Source: CAZPQN01 sp964588795
GTDB taxonomy: Bacteria; Fidelibacterota; UBA2242
Reading direction: 5' to 3'
NCBI GenBank assembly: GCA_964588795.1
Contig: CAZPQN010000021.1
Span: forward strand, 1 to 40,716
DNA: 40,716 bases
The notes below the pieces were generated by a model. The model worked only from the letters and a program-made list of their open reading frames with translations, had not been told where the DNA came from and did no database searches. Position numbers and translations under genes: made by a program. Positions 33,551 to 40,716 of the stretch are shown piece after piece (the first letter of the stretch is position 1; each line of letters starts with the position of its first letter).

Positions 33551-34177
33551 ATGGAAATACTGGATAAAATCGCAGTCACTTTGGAAGATGGGGATGCCGA
33601 AACCGTTCTGAAATTAGTTGACTCGGCCCTGCAAGATGGAATCGCGGTACAGACAATTTTGAATGAAGGATTAATCAAGGGTATGACGAGCGTGGGTCGG
33701 AAGTTTCGGGATGGCGAGATATTCATCCCGGAAGTTTTAATCGCCGCCCGGGCTATGACCCGTGGAATCAGCCGCTTGGAACCGCTGTTTGCGCAGAGCG
33801 GAGTCAAAACCCGCGGCAAACTTATCATCGGGACTGTGCAGGATGATCTGCATGATATTGGGAAGAATCTCGTCGCCATCATGTTCAAGGGTGCCGGCTT
33901 TGAAGTAATTGATTTGGGGGTGAACGTCGCCGCGGAGAAATTTTTGGCAGCGGCGCGTCAGCATCAGCCGGACATCATTGGGCTTTCGGCACTATTGACG
34001 ACGACCATGGTTAGTATGGGCACCATAATTAAGAAGTTGCGCGAAGCCGGTGTCCGTACGCCGGTCATTGTCGGCGGAGCCCCGGTATCCGAAGAATATG
34101 CCAATTCAATCCAGGCCGACCTCTTTGCCCGCAACGCCATGGAAGGGGTTGATAAAGTCCTGCAGTACTTGAATTAA
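33551..34177 (+). CDS. Corrinoid (B12)-binding methyltransferase protein
   Basis: A 208-residue MtaC/MtbC/MetH-like methyl carrier. A helical cap comes first (about 1-85), then a B12-binding Rossmann domain with the cobalt-ligand motif DxHxxG in 'QDDLHDIGKN' (His near residue 101), 'GLSALLTTTM' and 'VIVGGAPV'. The frame can also open at TTG 33545 or ATG 33548. I chose ATG 33551 because GGAG at 33540-33543 is then seven bases away. It is divergent from the URO-D gene, sharing the intergenic control region. It is expected to shuttle a methyl group between that enzyme and the homocysteine methyltransferase. Confidence 0.92.
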   Translation: MEILDKIAVTLEDGDAETVLKLVDSALQDGIAVQTILNEGLIKGMTSVGRKFRDGEIFIPEVLIAARAMTRGISRLEPLFAQSGVKTRGKLIIGTVQDDLHDIGKNLVAIMFKGAGFEVIDLGVNVAAEKFLAAARQHQPDIIGLSALLTTTMVSMGTIIKKLREAGVRTPVIVGGAPVSEEYANSIQADLFARNAMEGVDKVLQYLN

Positions 34178-34217
34178 GTACTCGAAAGGGGGACTGTTCA
34201 GCGGTTGTCTGTTAGGC

Positions 34218-34775
34218 ATGCATAAAGCGATTTTTCTCGATCGGGATGGAACTCTCAATGCTGATAGTAAAAATTATATTAAATCGCTGGACGAATTTGT
34301 CCTGTTTCCCATTACAATTCCGGCCTTGAAGATTTTTCAGGATTTGGGCTATAAAATCATCATCATAACAAACCAGGCCTGTGTCGGCAAGGGGCTGACC
34401 ACCCGCGCTAAAGTCGAAGAAATCCATGAATATTTGCTGAATGAGGCGAAAACCCGGGGAATTAATATCGCGGGCATTTATTACTGTCCGCATCGGAGTG
34501 AAGATAATTGTACTTGCCGTAAACCTCAGTTACAAAATGTTATGCTGGCGGCGAATGAACACGGGATTGATCTCGCCAGATCCTATTTTATCGGAGATTC
34601 CGCGCGTGATATTGAAACGGGTGGTCGCGCTGGGTGCCGTACAATTTTTATCAGAAGCGGAGTGCGACGGTACTCTGCGGCGCAGAAGAAAGCCTGGGCG
34701 ATTCGACCAGACTACGAAACCGCGAATGTTTTGACAGCCGCGCAGTTGATTAACAGAATTGAAAAGAAGGCATAA
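34218..34775 (+). CDS. gmhB: D-glycero-D-manno-heptose 1,7-bisphosphate phosphatase (HAD-IIIA)
   Basis: The 185-residue HAD phosphatase has nucleophile and acid D8/D10 in 'FLDRDGTLN', the motif II 'ITNQACVGKG', the GmhB zinc loop (C90, H92, C98, C100) and motif 'FIGDSARDIETGGRAGC'. GmhB acts in ADP-heptose synthesis for LPS inner core, between the kinase and the adenylyltransferase steps. The kinase gene lies about 3 kb downstream on the other strand. Histidinol-phosphatase relatives share the fold, but the zinc loop and 'LDRDGTLN' favour GmhB. Confidence 0.88.
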   Translation: MHKAIFLDRDGTLNADSKNYIKSLDEFVLFPITIPALKIFQDLGYKIIIITNQACVGKGLTTRAKVEEIHEYLLNEAKTRGINIAGIYYCPHRSEDNCTCRKPQLQNVMLAANEHGIDLARSYFIGDSARDIETGGRAGCRTIFIRSGVRRYSAAQKKAWAIRPDYETANVLTAAQLINRIEKKA

Positions 34776-34776
34776 G

Positions 34777-35769
34777 ATGAAAATTTGTGTGTTAATGGGT
34801 GGAGTGTCCTCGGAAAGAGCGGTGTCCCTTGCCAGCGGCAGCAATATTGCCAACGCCCTGCGCGAGAATGGACATACCGTACAGGCGCTCGATACCATTC
34901 TGCCCTGGGACCAAATCAATTGTACAATTGAACCAACGCCAGAGCATTTGGAGCAGGGGGAACGCAATCTATTGCAGTTGCTGAATGCTCCGGAAATGCG
35001 GGCGTTCGAGTTTATTTTCATAGCCTTGCATGGCGGATCGGGTGAAAATGGTATTTTGCAAGGTGCACTCGAGGCCTTGGGCTACAAATTCAATGGCAGT
35101 GACCATGAAGGTTGCGCCATAGCCATGGATAAAATAGTCAGCAAAATCATTTTGGAACGGTATGGTATTCCCACCCCGACCTGGCGCTATTTCAACCTCA
35201 ATCCGCAGATGACGGAAGATACCATAAGCCAGGAGATTATAAATAGCTTTAAACTACCGGTTGTCGTCAAGCCCGCCCATGAGGGCTCTACGGTCGGGAT
35301 CTCGATCGTCAGTCAGCCGAGCGAATTGCTTCCGGCTATTAGCGAAGCGCTTCGTCACAATCATACGATTTTAGTGGAACAGTACATTGCGGGACGGGAA
35401 ATCACGGTATCCATATTAGGTGAACGGACTCTGCCTCTGGTCGAAATTCGCCCAAAGCACGGCGTCTACGATTACGAATGTAAATATACCAAAGGAATGA
35501 GCGAATATATCGTCCCTGCCGAGATTGACGAAGACATCACGCACCAAATCGAAAATTGGTCCCGGATCGCCTTTCAGGCGCTGAAATGCTATGGCTATGG
35601 GCGTTTTGATTTAATCCTTGATGGTGAAAATAGACCTTACTTCTTAGAATTAAATTCGTTGCCCGGAATGACGGCCACCAGTTTAGTGCCCAAAGCCGCC
35701 CGGGCGGTTGGGTTGAGTTTTAACGTATTACTGGAAAAGATCATCGAGCTAGGATTGCACCGCCCATGA
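34777..35769 (+). CDS. ddl: D-alanine--D-alanine ligase
   Basis: The 330-residue ATP-grasp enzyme joins two D-Ala for peptidoglycan. The start at 34777 is chosen over an in-frame ATG 18 bases upstream because the purine-rich AAGAAGG site (34764-34770) precedes it and 'MKICVLMGGVSSERAVS' is the normal Ddl N-terminus. The serine of 'GGVSSERAVS', the 'LHGGSGENG' loop, 'VVKPAHEGSTVGI', and the final metal-site 'FLELNSLPGMTATSLVP' are present. It overlaps the antiterminator gene by four bases (ATGA). No mur or fts genes are nearby, where ddl often sits. Confidence 0.96.
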   Translation: MKICVLMGGVSSERAVSLASGSNIANALRENGHTVQALDTILPWDQINCTIEPTPEHLEQGERNLLQLLNAPEMRAFEFIFIALHGGSGENGILQGALEALGYKFNGSDHEGCAIAMDKIVSKIILERYGIPTPTWRYFNLNPQMTEDTISQEIINSFKLPVVVKPAHEGSTVGISIVSQPSELLPAISEALRHNHTILVEQYIAGREITVSILGERTLPLVEIRPKHGVYDYECKYTKGMSEYIVPAEIDEDITHQIENWSRIAFQALKCYGYGRFDLILDGENRPYFLELNSLPGMTATSLVPKAARAVGLSFNVLLEKIIELGLHRP

Positions 35770-36359
35770 AAAACAAGATGGCCGCGCCTGAATCTAACGC
35801 CATTGAGCAGAACCAGAATGCTCTGTCGAAATTTTGGTATGCGGTGTACACCAAACCGCGCCATGAGAAACAGGTTGCGGGTAAATTTGGAGATCAGCAG
35901 TTCGAACATTATTTGCCGCTCATCAGAGAAGCCCATAAATGGGCGGATAGAAGGAAATGGGTTGAAGTCCCCTTGATTCGGGGTTATGTCTTCGTCCGCA
36001 TCGAATCCCGGCACATGCTCTATATTTTCGAGACGGCAGGGGTCGTGCGGGTCGTGACTTTCAACCATGAATACGCGATCATTCCTGATTTTCAGATCAA
36101 TGCCTTGCGGCAGGTGCTGGAAACCGGTATGCTATTGTCGCCAGTGTGCTTTATGCAGGTGGGACAATTGGTTGAAGTTCTCGATGGTCCGCTGAAAGGT
36201 GTCGTCGGGCGCATCCAGAATTTTGCCAATCAGGAAAAATTTGTGATTTCACTGGATGCAGTCCAGGCTTCCTATTCCGTGGTAGTGGATAAGGCCCTGC
36301 TGAAACCTATTTCAGATCAAAAAAAGAAGAAGATGATCACCATGCCGCTGGGTTTTTAA
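35766..36359 (+). CDS. NusG-paralogue transcription antiterminator (UpxY/RfaH-like)
   Basis: The 197-residue protein has a NusG N-terminal domain (about 20-120: 'FWYAVYTKPRHEKQVAGKF', 'PLIRGYVFVRIE') and a KOW domain (about 130-170: 'GQLVEVLDGPLKGVVGRI'). The long non-conserved N-terminal extension, and a position far from secE/rplK, indicate a specialised NusG paralogue of the UpxY/RfaH/LoaP kind. Such proteins prevent premature termination in long polysaccharide, LPS or secondary-metabolite operons. The core nusG would be expected beyond tuf, outside this window. It overlaps ddl by four bases and ends at the start of cysS (TAATG). Confidence 0.88.
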   Translation: MKNKMAAPESNAIEQNQNALSKFWYAVYTKPRHEKQVAGKFGDQQFEHYLPLIREAHKWADRRKWVEVPLIRGYVFVRIESRHMLYIFETAGVVRVVTFNHEYAIIPDFQINALRQVLETGMLLSPVCFMQVGQLVEVLDGPLKGVVGRIQNFANQEKFVISLDAVQASYSVVVDKALLKPISDQKKKKMITMPLGF

Positions 36360-37753
36360 TGAGCATTTATTTTTACAATACCCTTGCCCATTGCAAAGAA
36401 GAATTCCGGCCGATTGAACCGGGCGTGGTCAAAATGTACACCTGCGGACCGACGGTCTACAATTACGCTCATATCGGCAACTACCGGGCCTTTATCTTTG
36501 AAGACCTCCTGCGCCGCTATCTGAAATTCAAGGGCCTGCGCGTTATCCAGGTTATGAATATCACCGACGTTGATGATAAAATCATTCGGGATGCCAACCG
36601 CGATCAGGTACCGATCGGCACATTTACGGCTCCCTATGAGCAGGCGTTTTTCGCTGATTTGGCTGCCTTGGGTATTGAACCGGTGGAGCATTACCCCAGG
36701 GCTACCACCCACATCCCGGAAATGGTCGCTCTGGTGCAGACCCTGTTGGCAAAGAACTACGCTTACAAAACGGATGATGGTTCTGTTTATTTCAAGGTGG
36801 CCAGCTTTGCACGCTACGGTCAACTGGCTAACCTGAAGGTCGCCGAAATGCAACGCGGGGAACGAGTGGCGAATGATCAATACGAGAAAGAAGAGTTGCG
36901 TGATTTTGCCCTTTGGAAAAGCTGGAAAGCCGAGGATGGCCCGGTGTACTGGGATACCGAATTGGGGCGGGGAAGACCTGGCTGGCACATCGAATGTTCC
37001 GCAATGAGCATGAAATACTTGGGTCGGCATTTTGATCTGCACACCGGCGGAGTGGACAATATTTTCCCGCATCATGAGAACGAGATCGCCCAAAGCGAAG
37101 CCGCAACCGGCGAAAAATTCGTCAACTTCTGGTTGCATTGCGAACATCTGTTAGTCGACGATGAAAAGATGAGCAAGTCCTTGGGGAATTATATCTATCT
37201 CCGCGATCTCTTGGGAAGAAACCTCGACCCGGCCGCGATTCGCTATACCTTGCTTTCGACCCACTATCGTCAGAAGTTGAATTTTACTCTGGCGAAAGTC
37301 GCGGCCTCCGCCAAGGCGATTACTCGCCTGCGCGACTTCAGGAAATCATTGCAGGCCATTCCACCGGACGGAGCTTATCAGATCGAAGAATTAATTACCA
37401 AGCACTTCACGGCCTTTACCAGCGCACTCGATGATGACCTAAACATTTCCGGAGCACTGGGAGCGTTGTTTTCTTTGATGCACGATGTGAATAATTTCCG
37501 CGAGCAAAAGCCACTGTCCGGGCGAGATCAGCGGGAATTGCTGGCTGTGCTCACAAAGTTCGATTCGGTGCTGAATGTTTTAACCGGACGCGAGGAGACG
37601 CTGACCGCCGCAGAACAGGCTTTACTGGATGCCCGCACGTCTGCCCGGCGCGAAAAGAATTGGGCTGAAGCCGATCGCCTGCGTCAGGAACTATTGCAGC
37701 GGGGTATAATTCTCGAAGACACGCCTCAGGGCACGGTCTGGAAACGCAAATGA
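36359..37753 (+). CDS. cysS: Cysteinyl-tRNA synthetase
   Basis: The 464-residue class I synthetase attaches cysteine to tRNA-Cys. It has the HIGH-type motif 'HIGNYRAFIFED', the KMSKS motif in 'EKMSKSLGN' and the zinc ligands of 'CGPTVYNY', 'HIECSAM' and 'FPHHENE'. The C-terminal 'ARREKNWAEADRLRQELLQRGIILEDTPQGTVW' is the standard CysS ending. Its ATG overlaps the stop of the antiterminator gene by one base. It converges on the heptose kinase gene with only 12 bases between stops. Confidence 0.97.
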   Translation: MSIYFYNTLAHCKEEFRPIEPGVVKMYTCGPTVYNYAHIGNYRAFIFEDLLRRYLKFKGLRVIQVMNITDVDDKIIRDANRDQVPIGTFTAPYEQAFFADLAALGIEPVEHYPRATTHIPEMVALVQTLLAKNYAYKTDDGSVYFKVASFARYGQLANLKVAEMQRGERVANDQYEKEELRDFALWKSWKAEDGPVYWDTELGRGRPGWHIECSAMSMKYLGRHFDLHTGGVDNIFPHHENEIAQSEAATGEKFVNFWLHCEHLLVDDEKMSKSLGNYIYLRDLLGRNLDPAAIRYTLLSTHYRQKLNFTLAKVAASAKAITRLRDFRKSLQAIPPDGAYQIEELITKHFTAFTSALDDDLNISGALGALFSLMHDVNNFREQKPLSGRDQRELLAVLTKFDSVLNVLTGREETLTAAEQALLDARTSARREKNWAEADRLRQELLQRGIILEDTPQGTVWKRK

Positions 37754-37765
37754 TCGCCCACCGAT

Positions 37766-38761
37766 TTAACTAAAGCTGGCAAGTATTTCCTGCACCGTGA
37801 CGGTTGCCGTCCCGATTTTACCGACCGCCAGGCCGGAAGTCAGGTTGGCGAATTCTCCCGACTGACGCCAGTCACCGGAGACGAGCAGGGCGGCACAGAA
37901 AGCCGCGATGAAAGTATCTCCGGCCCCGCTGACGTCAAATACTTCACGGGCCTGCGTTTCTAAACGATGCCCTGTTCCTTGATCATCGAGAATAAACACA
38001 CCGTCTTCTCCGAGTGTGACGATCAAACCGGCTAAATTCAGTTCGGCTACCAGCTTTGGAGCATACTGGGCAACCTGTGCTTTCGGCAGATCCGGACGAC
38101 GGATGGCGGCGCAGAATTCCTTGAAATTGGGTTTGAGCGCCGTCGCACCGCGGTATTTGTTGTAATGATAACCCTTGGGATCAATGATTACGGGTCGCGG
38201 TTGCGCAATCCTGATGAGTTCGGCAACCAGATCCTCGGTCAAAAGACCCTTGGCATAGTCAGAAATAATCATACCGTCGAATTGGCGAACTGAATCAGTG
38301 ACGGCGGACAGCAGTTTGCCACGCAGGTTTTTGTCGACGGTTGTGTTCTCTTCCTGGTCAATCCGCACAACCTGTTGGTGATGGGCAATTACCCGCGTCT
38401 TGACCGTGGTGGGGCGGCTCGATTTAATGAACGAATGTGCCACTCCCAATCGACTCAGAGTTGCCTGCAGAGTCTGACCCGATTGATCATCGCCGCAGAG
38501 GCCGGTCAAAGTCACCCGACAGCCCAAACTGGCCAGGTTGGCGGCGACATTTCCTGCTCCGCCGGGACGGTATTCGGTGCGGACGACGTTAACGACCGGT
38601 ACCGGCGCTTCCGGCGAGATGCGATCAACGTTTCCCCACACATACTGGTCAAGGATCAAATCACCTACCACCAGGATATGTTTCTCGGGGAAACACTTCA
38701 GCATTTTACGGATTTGCTCCAATTGAATTGCGCTCTTGTTCTGCATTCTTCTGCCTGTCAT
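37766..38761 (-). CDS. hldA: D-glycero-beta-D-manno-heptose-7-phosphate kinase (PfkB family)
   Basis: The 331-residue sugar kinase has 'VVGDLILDQYVWGNVDRISPEAPVPVV' at the start, 'GGAGNVAANLASLG', and the PfkB signature 'DVSGAGDTFIAAFCAALL'. These are the RfaE1/HldE domain I signatures. It lacks the nucleotidyltransferase half of HldE, so it is a stand-alone kinase (HldA/RfaE1) and the adenylyltransferase must be encoded elsewhere. It overlaps the epimerase gene upstream by four bases, giving a two-gene minus-strand sugar operon. Confidence 0.92.
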   Translation of the reverse strand: MTGRRMQNKSAIQLEQIRKMLKCFPEKHILVVGDLILDQYVWGNVDRISPEAPVPVVNVVRTEYRPGGAGNVAANLASLGCRVTLTGLCGDDQSGQTLQATLSRLGVAHSFIKSSRPTTVKTRVIAHHQQVVRIDQEENTTVDKNLRGKLLSAVTDSVRQFDGMIISDYAKGLLTEDLVAELIRIAQPRPVIIDPKGYHYNKYRGATALKPNFKEFCAAIRRPDLPKAQVAQYAPKLVAELNLAGLIVTLGEDGVFILDDQGTGHRLETQAREVFDVSGAGDTFIAAFCAALLVSGDWRQSGEFANLTSGLAVGKIGTATVTVQEILASFS

Positions 38762-39714
38762 GCGATTTTATAATATTGATAATACCAATCCAGGAAAAAC
38801 CGGACGCCTTCTTTGATATTGGTTGTGGGCTGAAAACCCAGCTTCAGAGTTGCGGATTCAATATCAGCAAAAGTCTCCGGTACGTCGCCGGGCTGGAGCG
38901 GCAGATAATTGATCTGTGCCTGACGCCCGGTATATTCTTCGATCAGATGCACGAAATCCAGCAAATTTTCCGCCCGGTGATTACCCAAGTTGAAAATCTC
39001 GTAGGTGAAGGCATGGTCAAGAGCGGAACGGACGCCCTCGATAATATCGGCGATATAAGTAAAATCGCGACGCATTTTGCCAAAGTTATAGACCTCGATC
39101 GGTTCACCTTTCAGGATTTTCTTGGTGAATAAAAACAGCGCCATATCCGGTCGGCCCCAGGGGCCGTAAACCGTGAAGAACCGCAAACCGGTGCAGGGCA
39201 AACCGTACAGATGCGAGTAAACATGAGCAATGAGTTCGTCGGCTTTCTTGGTCGCCGCATAGAGTGAAATCGGGTGGTCGACATTGTCCTGCACTGCAAA
39301 AGGTAAATGGGGATTATTACCGTAAACGCTACTGCTGGAGGCATAGACGAAATTTTCCACTTGCTGGCGCCGAGCCAATTCGATGATATTTATAAACCCT
39401 TCCAAATTGGATTTCTGGTAGGCGAAGGGATTTTCCAGCGAGTAACGTACTCCCGCCTGCGCCGCTAAATGAACAACTCGGGTGATGGATTTTTCCGTGA
39501 ATATTTTAGTCATTCCCTCCCAATTGCAGAGATCCTGCCGGTAAAAGGTAAAATTGGGATAGGTGTTTAGAATATCCAAACGCGCTTGCTTGAGCGACGG
39601 ATCATAGTAATCATTGAGATTGTCGAGACCGACGACCTCGCAACCTTCCGACAGCAAACGCCGGGCGAGGTGAAAACCGATAAACCCCGCCGCTCCAGTT
39701 ACCAGAATCGCCAT
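38758..39714 (-). CDS. NAD-dependent epimerase, UDP-glucuronate 4-epimerase-like
   Basis: The 318-residue short-chain dehydrogenase/epimerase has an NAD-binding GAAGFIG (7-13), 'VHLAAQAGVRYSLENP', the Ser/Tyr/Lys set in 'YASSSSVYG' and 'YAATKKADE', and 'VYGPWGRPDMALFLFTKKIL'. The last segment and 'LDNLNDYYDPSLKQARL' are typical of UDP-glucuronate 4-epimerases (CapI/LspL type), which make UDP-galacturonate for surface polysaccharide. GGAG precedes the start codon. It is the first gene of the operon with the heptose kinase. UDP-glucose epimerase activity is a less likely alternative. Confidence 0.9.
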   Translation of the reverse strand: MAILVTGAAGFIGFHLARRLLSEGCEVVGLDNLNDYYDPSLKQARLDILNTYPNFTFYRQDLCNWEGMTKIFTEKSITRVVHLAAQAGVRYSLENPFAYQKSNLEGFINIIELARRQQVENFVYASSSSVYGNNPHLPFAVQDNVDHPISLYAATKKADELIAHVYSHLYGLPCTGLRFFTVYGPWGRPDMALFLFTKKILKGEPIEVYNFGKMRRDFTYIADIIEGVRSALDHAFTYEIFNLGNHRAENLLDFVHLIEEYTGRQAQINYLPLQPGDVPETFADIESATLKLGFQPTTNIKEGVRFFLDWYYQYYKIA

Positions 39715-40040
39715 TCACGTACTCCTGAAAATCATACTAAAGGTTAGCGCAAATCGGAGAAAAATTCAAATATTTTGTACAAGTGGATTCAAAATCTGAC
39801 CATGAATCAGGATAATACGGCACCAATGAACTTAGTCTTGGAAAAGGCGCAAGACGATATTAGAAAGGAATATTTTTCGTAGGCTTGATAATATTTTGGA
39901 TAATTACCAACAATTTATATTGTTTTGAAAATAATTATTTGTAAATTTCACGGCTTTTTTGAATTTAGAACAAGCCACCCACTCCCGGACGGACTTTGGA
40001 TGTAATGATTAACCCGTAAGGGGAGTAAGGAAAGCTGAAT
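39715..40040. other. Intergenic region without a supported gene
   Basis: These 326 AT-rich bases separate the minus-strand epimerase from the plus-strand tRNA cluster, so promoters for both directions should lie here. I see an inverted repeat AACAAT-TTAT-ATTGTT (39909-39924), followed by AT-rich sequence that could hold the tRNA/tuf promoter. No -35/-10 pair is convincing. A 26-codon frame (39802-39882) lacks a ribosome site and was not called. Confidence 0.6.
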
Positions 40041-40113
40041 GCCACCATAGCTCAGTTGGTAGAGCAGCTGATTTGTAATCAGCGGGTCGTGGGTTCAAAT
40101 CCTACTGGTGGCT
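40041..40113 (+). tRNA. tRNA-Thr (TGT)
   Basis: Acceptor GCCACCA/TGGTGGC, anticodon loop TTTGTAA with TGT, T-loop TTCAAAT. It is the first of four tRNAs before tuf. CCA is not encoded. Confidence 0.96.
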
Positions 40114-40274
40114 CAAAAGATTTCGCGGATGATTTTTGAAATGGAGATTTGACGCTTACCAAAACCTGAACACCAGGGGTATTTGGGAGAGAGTAGCTAC
40201 TTTCGCTAAGTCAAGTCAGGTTCTAATCAATCCTCACTGCAACAATTCTCTTCCTCATACTGCCATAAAATAGA

Positions 40275-40358
40275 GGGTCGGTGGCCGAGTGGTTAATGGC
40301 AGCAGACTGTAAATCTGCCGGCAGACAGCCTACGGTGGTTCGAATCCATCCCGGCCCA
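40275..40358 (+). tRNA. tRNA-Tyr (GTA)
   Basis: Class II tRNA with a long variable arm. Acceptor GGGTCGG/CCGGCCC, anticodon stem GCAGA/TCTGC with loop CTGTAAA (GTA), T-stem GGTGG/CCATC. It is 161 bases after tRNA-Thr(TGT). CCA is not encoded. Confidence 0.95.
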
Positions 40359-40366
40359 CATATTTT

Positions 40367-40437
40367 GCGGGTGTAGCTTAGTGGTAAAGCTCCAGCCTTC
40401 CAAGCTGGCTACGAGGGTTCGATCCCCTTCACCCGCT
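40367..40437 (+). tRNA. tRNA-Gly (TCC)
   Basis: Acceptor GCGGGTG/CACCCGC, anticodon stem CCAGC/GCTGG with loop CTTCCAA (TCC), T-loop TTCGATC. It starts eight bases after tRNA-Tyr. CCA is not encoded. Confidence 0.95.
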
Positions 40438-40517
40438 CGCAGGTACATGTTTGCGCAACCAGTGCTTCTTAATTGACAGGAGCTTGGTTACCAAATGAGA
40501 ACTTTTCATTGTTCGGC

Positions 40518-40590
<73 letters not shown>

Positions 40591-40662
40591 CAAGTGGTTC
40601 GGGGTGTGGTTGCATCAATCTCAAATCAATGACTAACAATTAAAAAAGAATAAGGAGCACCT

Positions 40663-40716
40663 ATGGCCAAGCAGCAATTTAAGCGGACGAAGCCGCATGT
40701 GAACGTGGGGACGATC
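40663..40716 (+). CDS. tuf: Elongation factor Tu, N-terminal start (partial)
   Basis: Only the first 18 codons are in the window (MAKQQFKRTKPHVNVGTI), the conserved EF-Tu N-terminus just before the P-loop. An AAGGAG ribosome site lies seven bases upstream. The tRNA-Thr/Tyr/Gly/Thr-tuf order is the widespread bacterial arrangement, so secE, nusG and ribosomal protein genes would be expected next. Confidence 0.95.
   Translation, partial: MAKQQFKRTKPHVNVGTI

Noticed and set aside
39802..39882. 26-codon plus-strand frame (MNQDNTAPMN...) between the epimerase and the tRNA cluster
   Set aside because: No ribosome site, very short, no recognisable motif.

Overview
The window is a piece of a bacterial chromosome. 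It opens with the 3' part of an rRNA operon (16S end, tRNA-Ile, tRNA-Ala, 23S, 5S, terminator) and closes with the tRNA-Thr/Tyr/Gly/Thr cluster that leads into tuf. The organism is a diderm: there are outer-membrane beta-barrel, lipoprotein and heptose/LPS precursor genes. A PorX-type response regulator/PglZ protein points to the FCB superphylum (Bacteroidetes, Ignavibacteria, Calditrichaeota, Gemmatimonadetes, Marinimicrobia, KSB1-like lineages). The two best promoters have canonical -35/-10 boxes (TTGACA-N17-TATAAT and TTGACA-N17-TAATAT) rather than the Bacteroidetes-type promoter, so I lean towards a non-Bacteroidetes FCB lineage. I cannot name the phylum from sequence alone.

Layout. (1) 1-3834: rRNA operon, with a family of short TCCCGA/TCGGGA hairpins placed in the spacer and at tips of variable 23S helices. 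(2) 3985-10778: four-gene envelope signalling operon: an exported protein of unknown function, an exported FecR-domain protein, a large Ig-like/beta-barrel protein and a CHASE2 class III adenylate cyclase. (3) 10877-23474: a consensus promoter, then a long tightly packed run: porX-like regulator, tsaE, tsaB, rimI, accD, surE, guaA, a TPR plus type 1 periplasmic-binding protein, pgeF, yqeY, cvpA-like, mutS2. (4) 23521-24589: an AT-rich accessory cassette with its own promoter, an HTH plus PD-(D/E)XK-like nuclease candidate and a 57-residue partner two bases downstream. (5) 24670-30634: dnaG followed by three overlapping exported or lipoprotein genes (unknown; Ig plus six FN3; LamG), ended by a terminator that lies inside the 3' end of the convergent gene. 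(6) 30730-34177: a corrinoid methyl-transfer module (homocysteine methyltransferase, PAP2 phosphatase and URO-D-type methyltransferase on the minus strand; corrinoid protein divergent). (7) 34218-37753: gmhB, ddl, a NusG/UpxY-like antiterminator, cysS. (8) 37766-39714, minus strand: UDP-glucuronate epimerase-like gene then heptose-7-phosphate kinase. (9) 40041-40716: four tRNAs and the start of tuf.

How it works together. Most of the window is housekeeping: translation (tRNA t6A modification, rRNA, cysS, tuf), replication/repair (dnaG, mutS2), lipid and nucleotide synthesis (accD, guaA, surE), and cell-wall/LPS precursors (ddl, gmhB, hldE kinase, epimerase). The parts most worth a second look are the nuclease-like cassette between mutS2 and dnaG, the FecR/beta-barrel/CHASE2-cyclase operon beside porX, and the corrinoid module, whose methyl donor is unknown.
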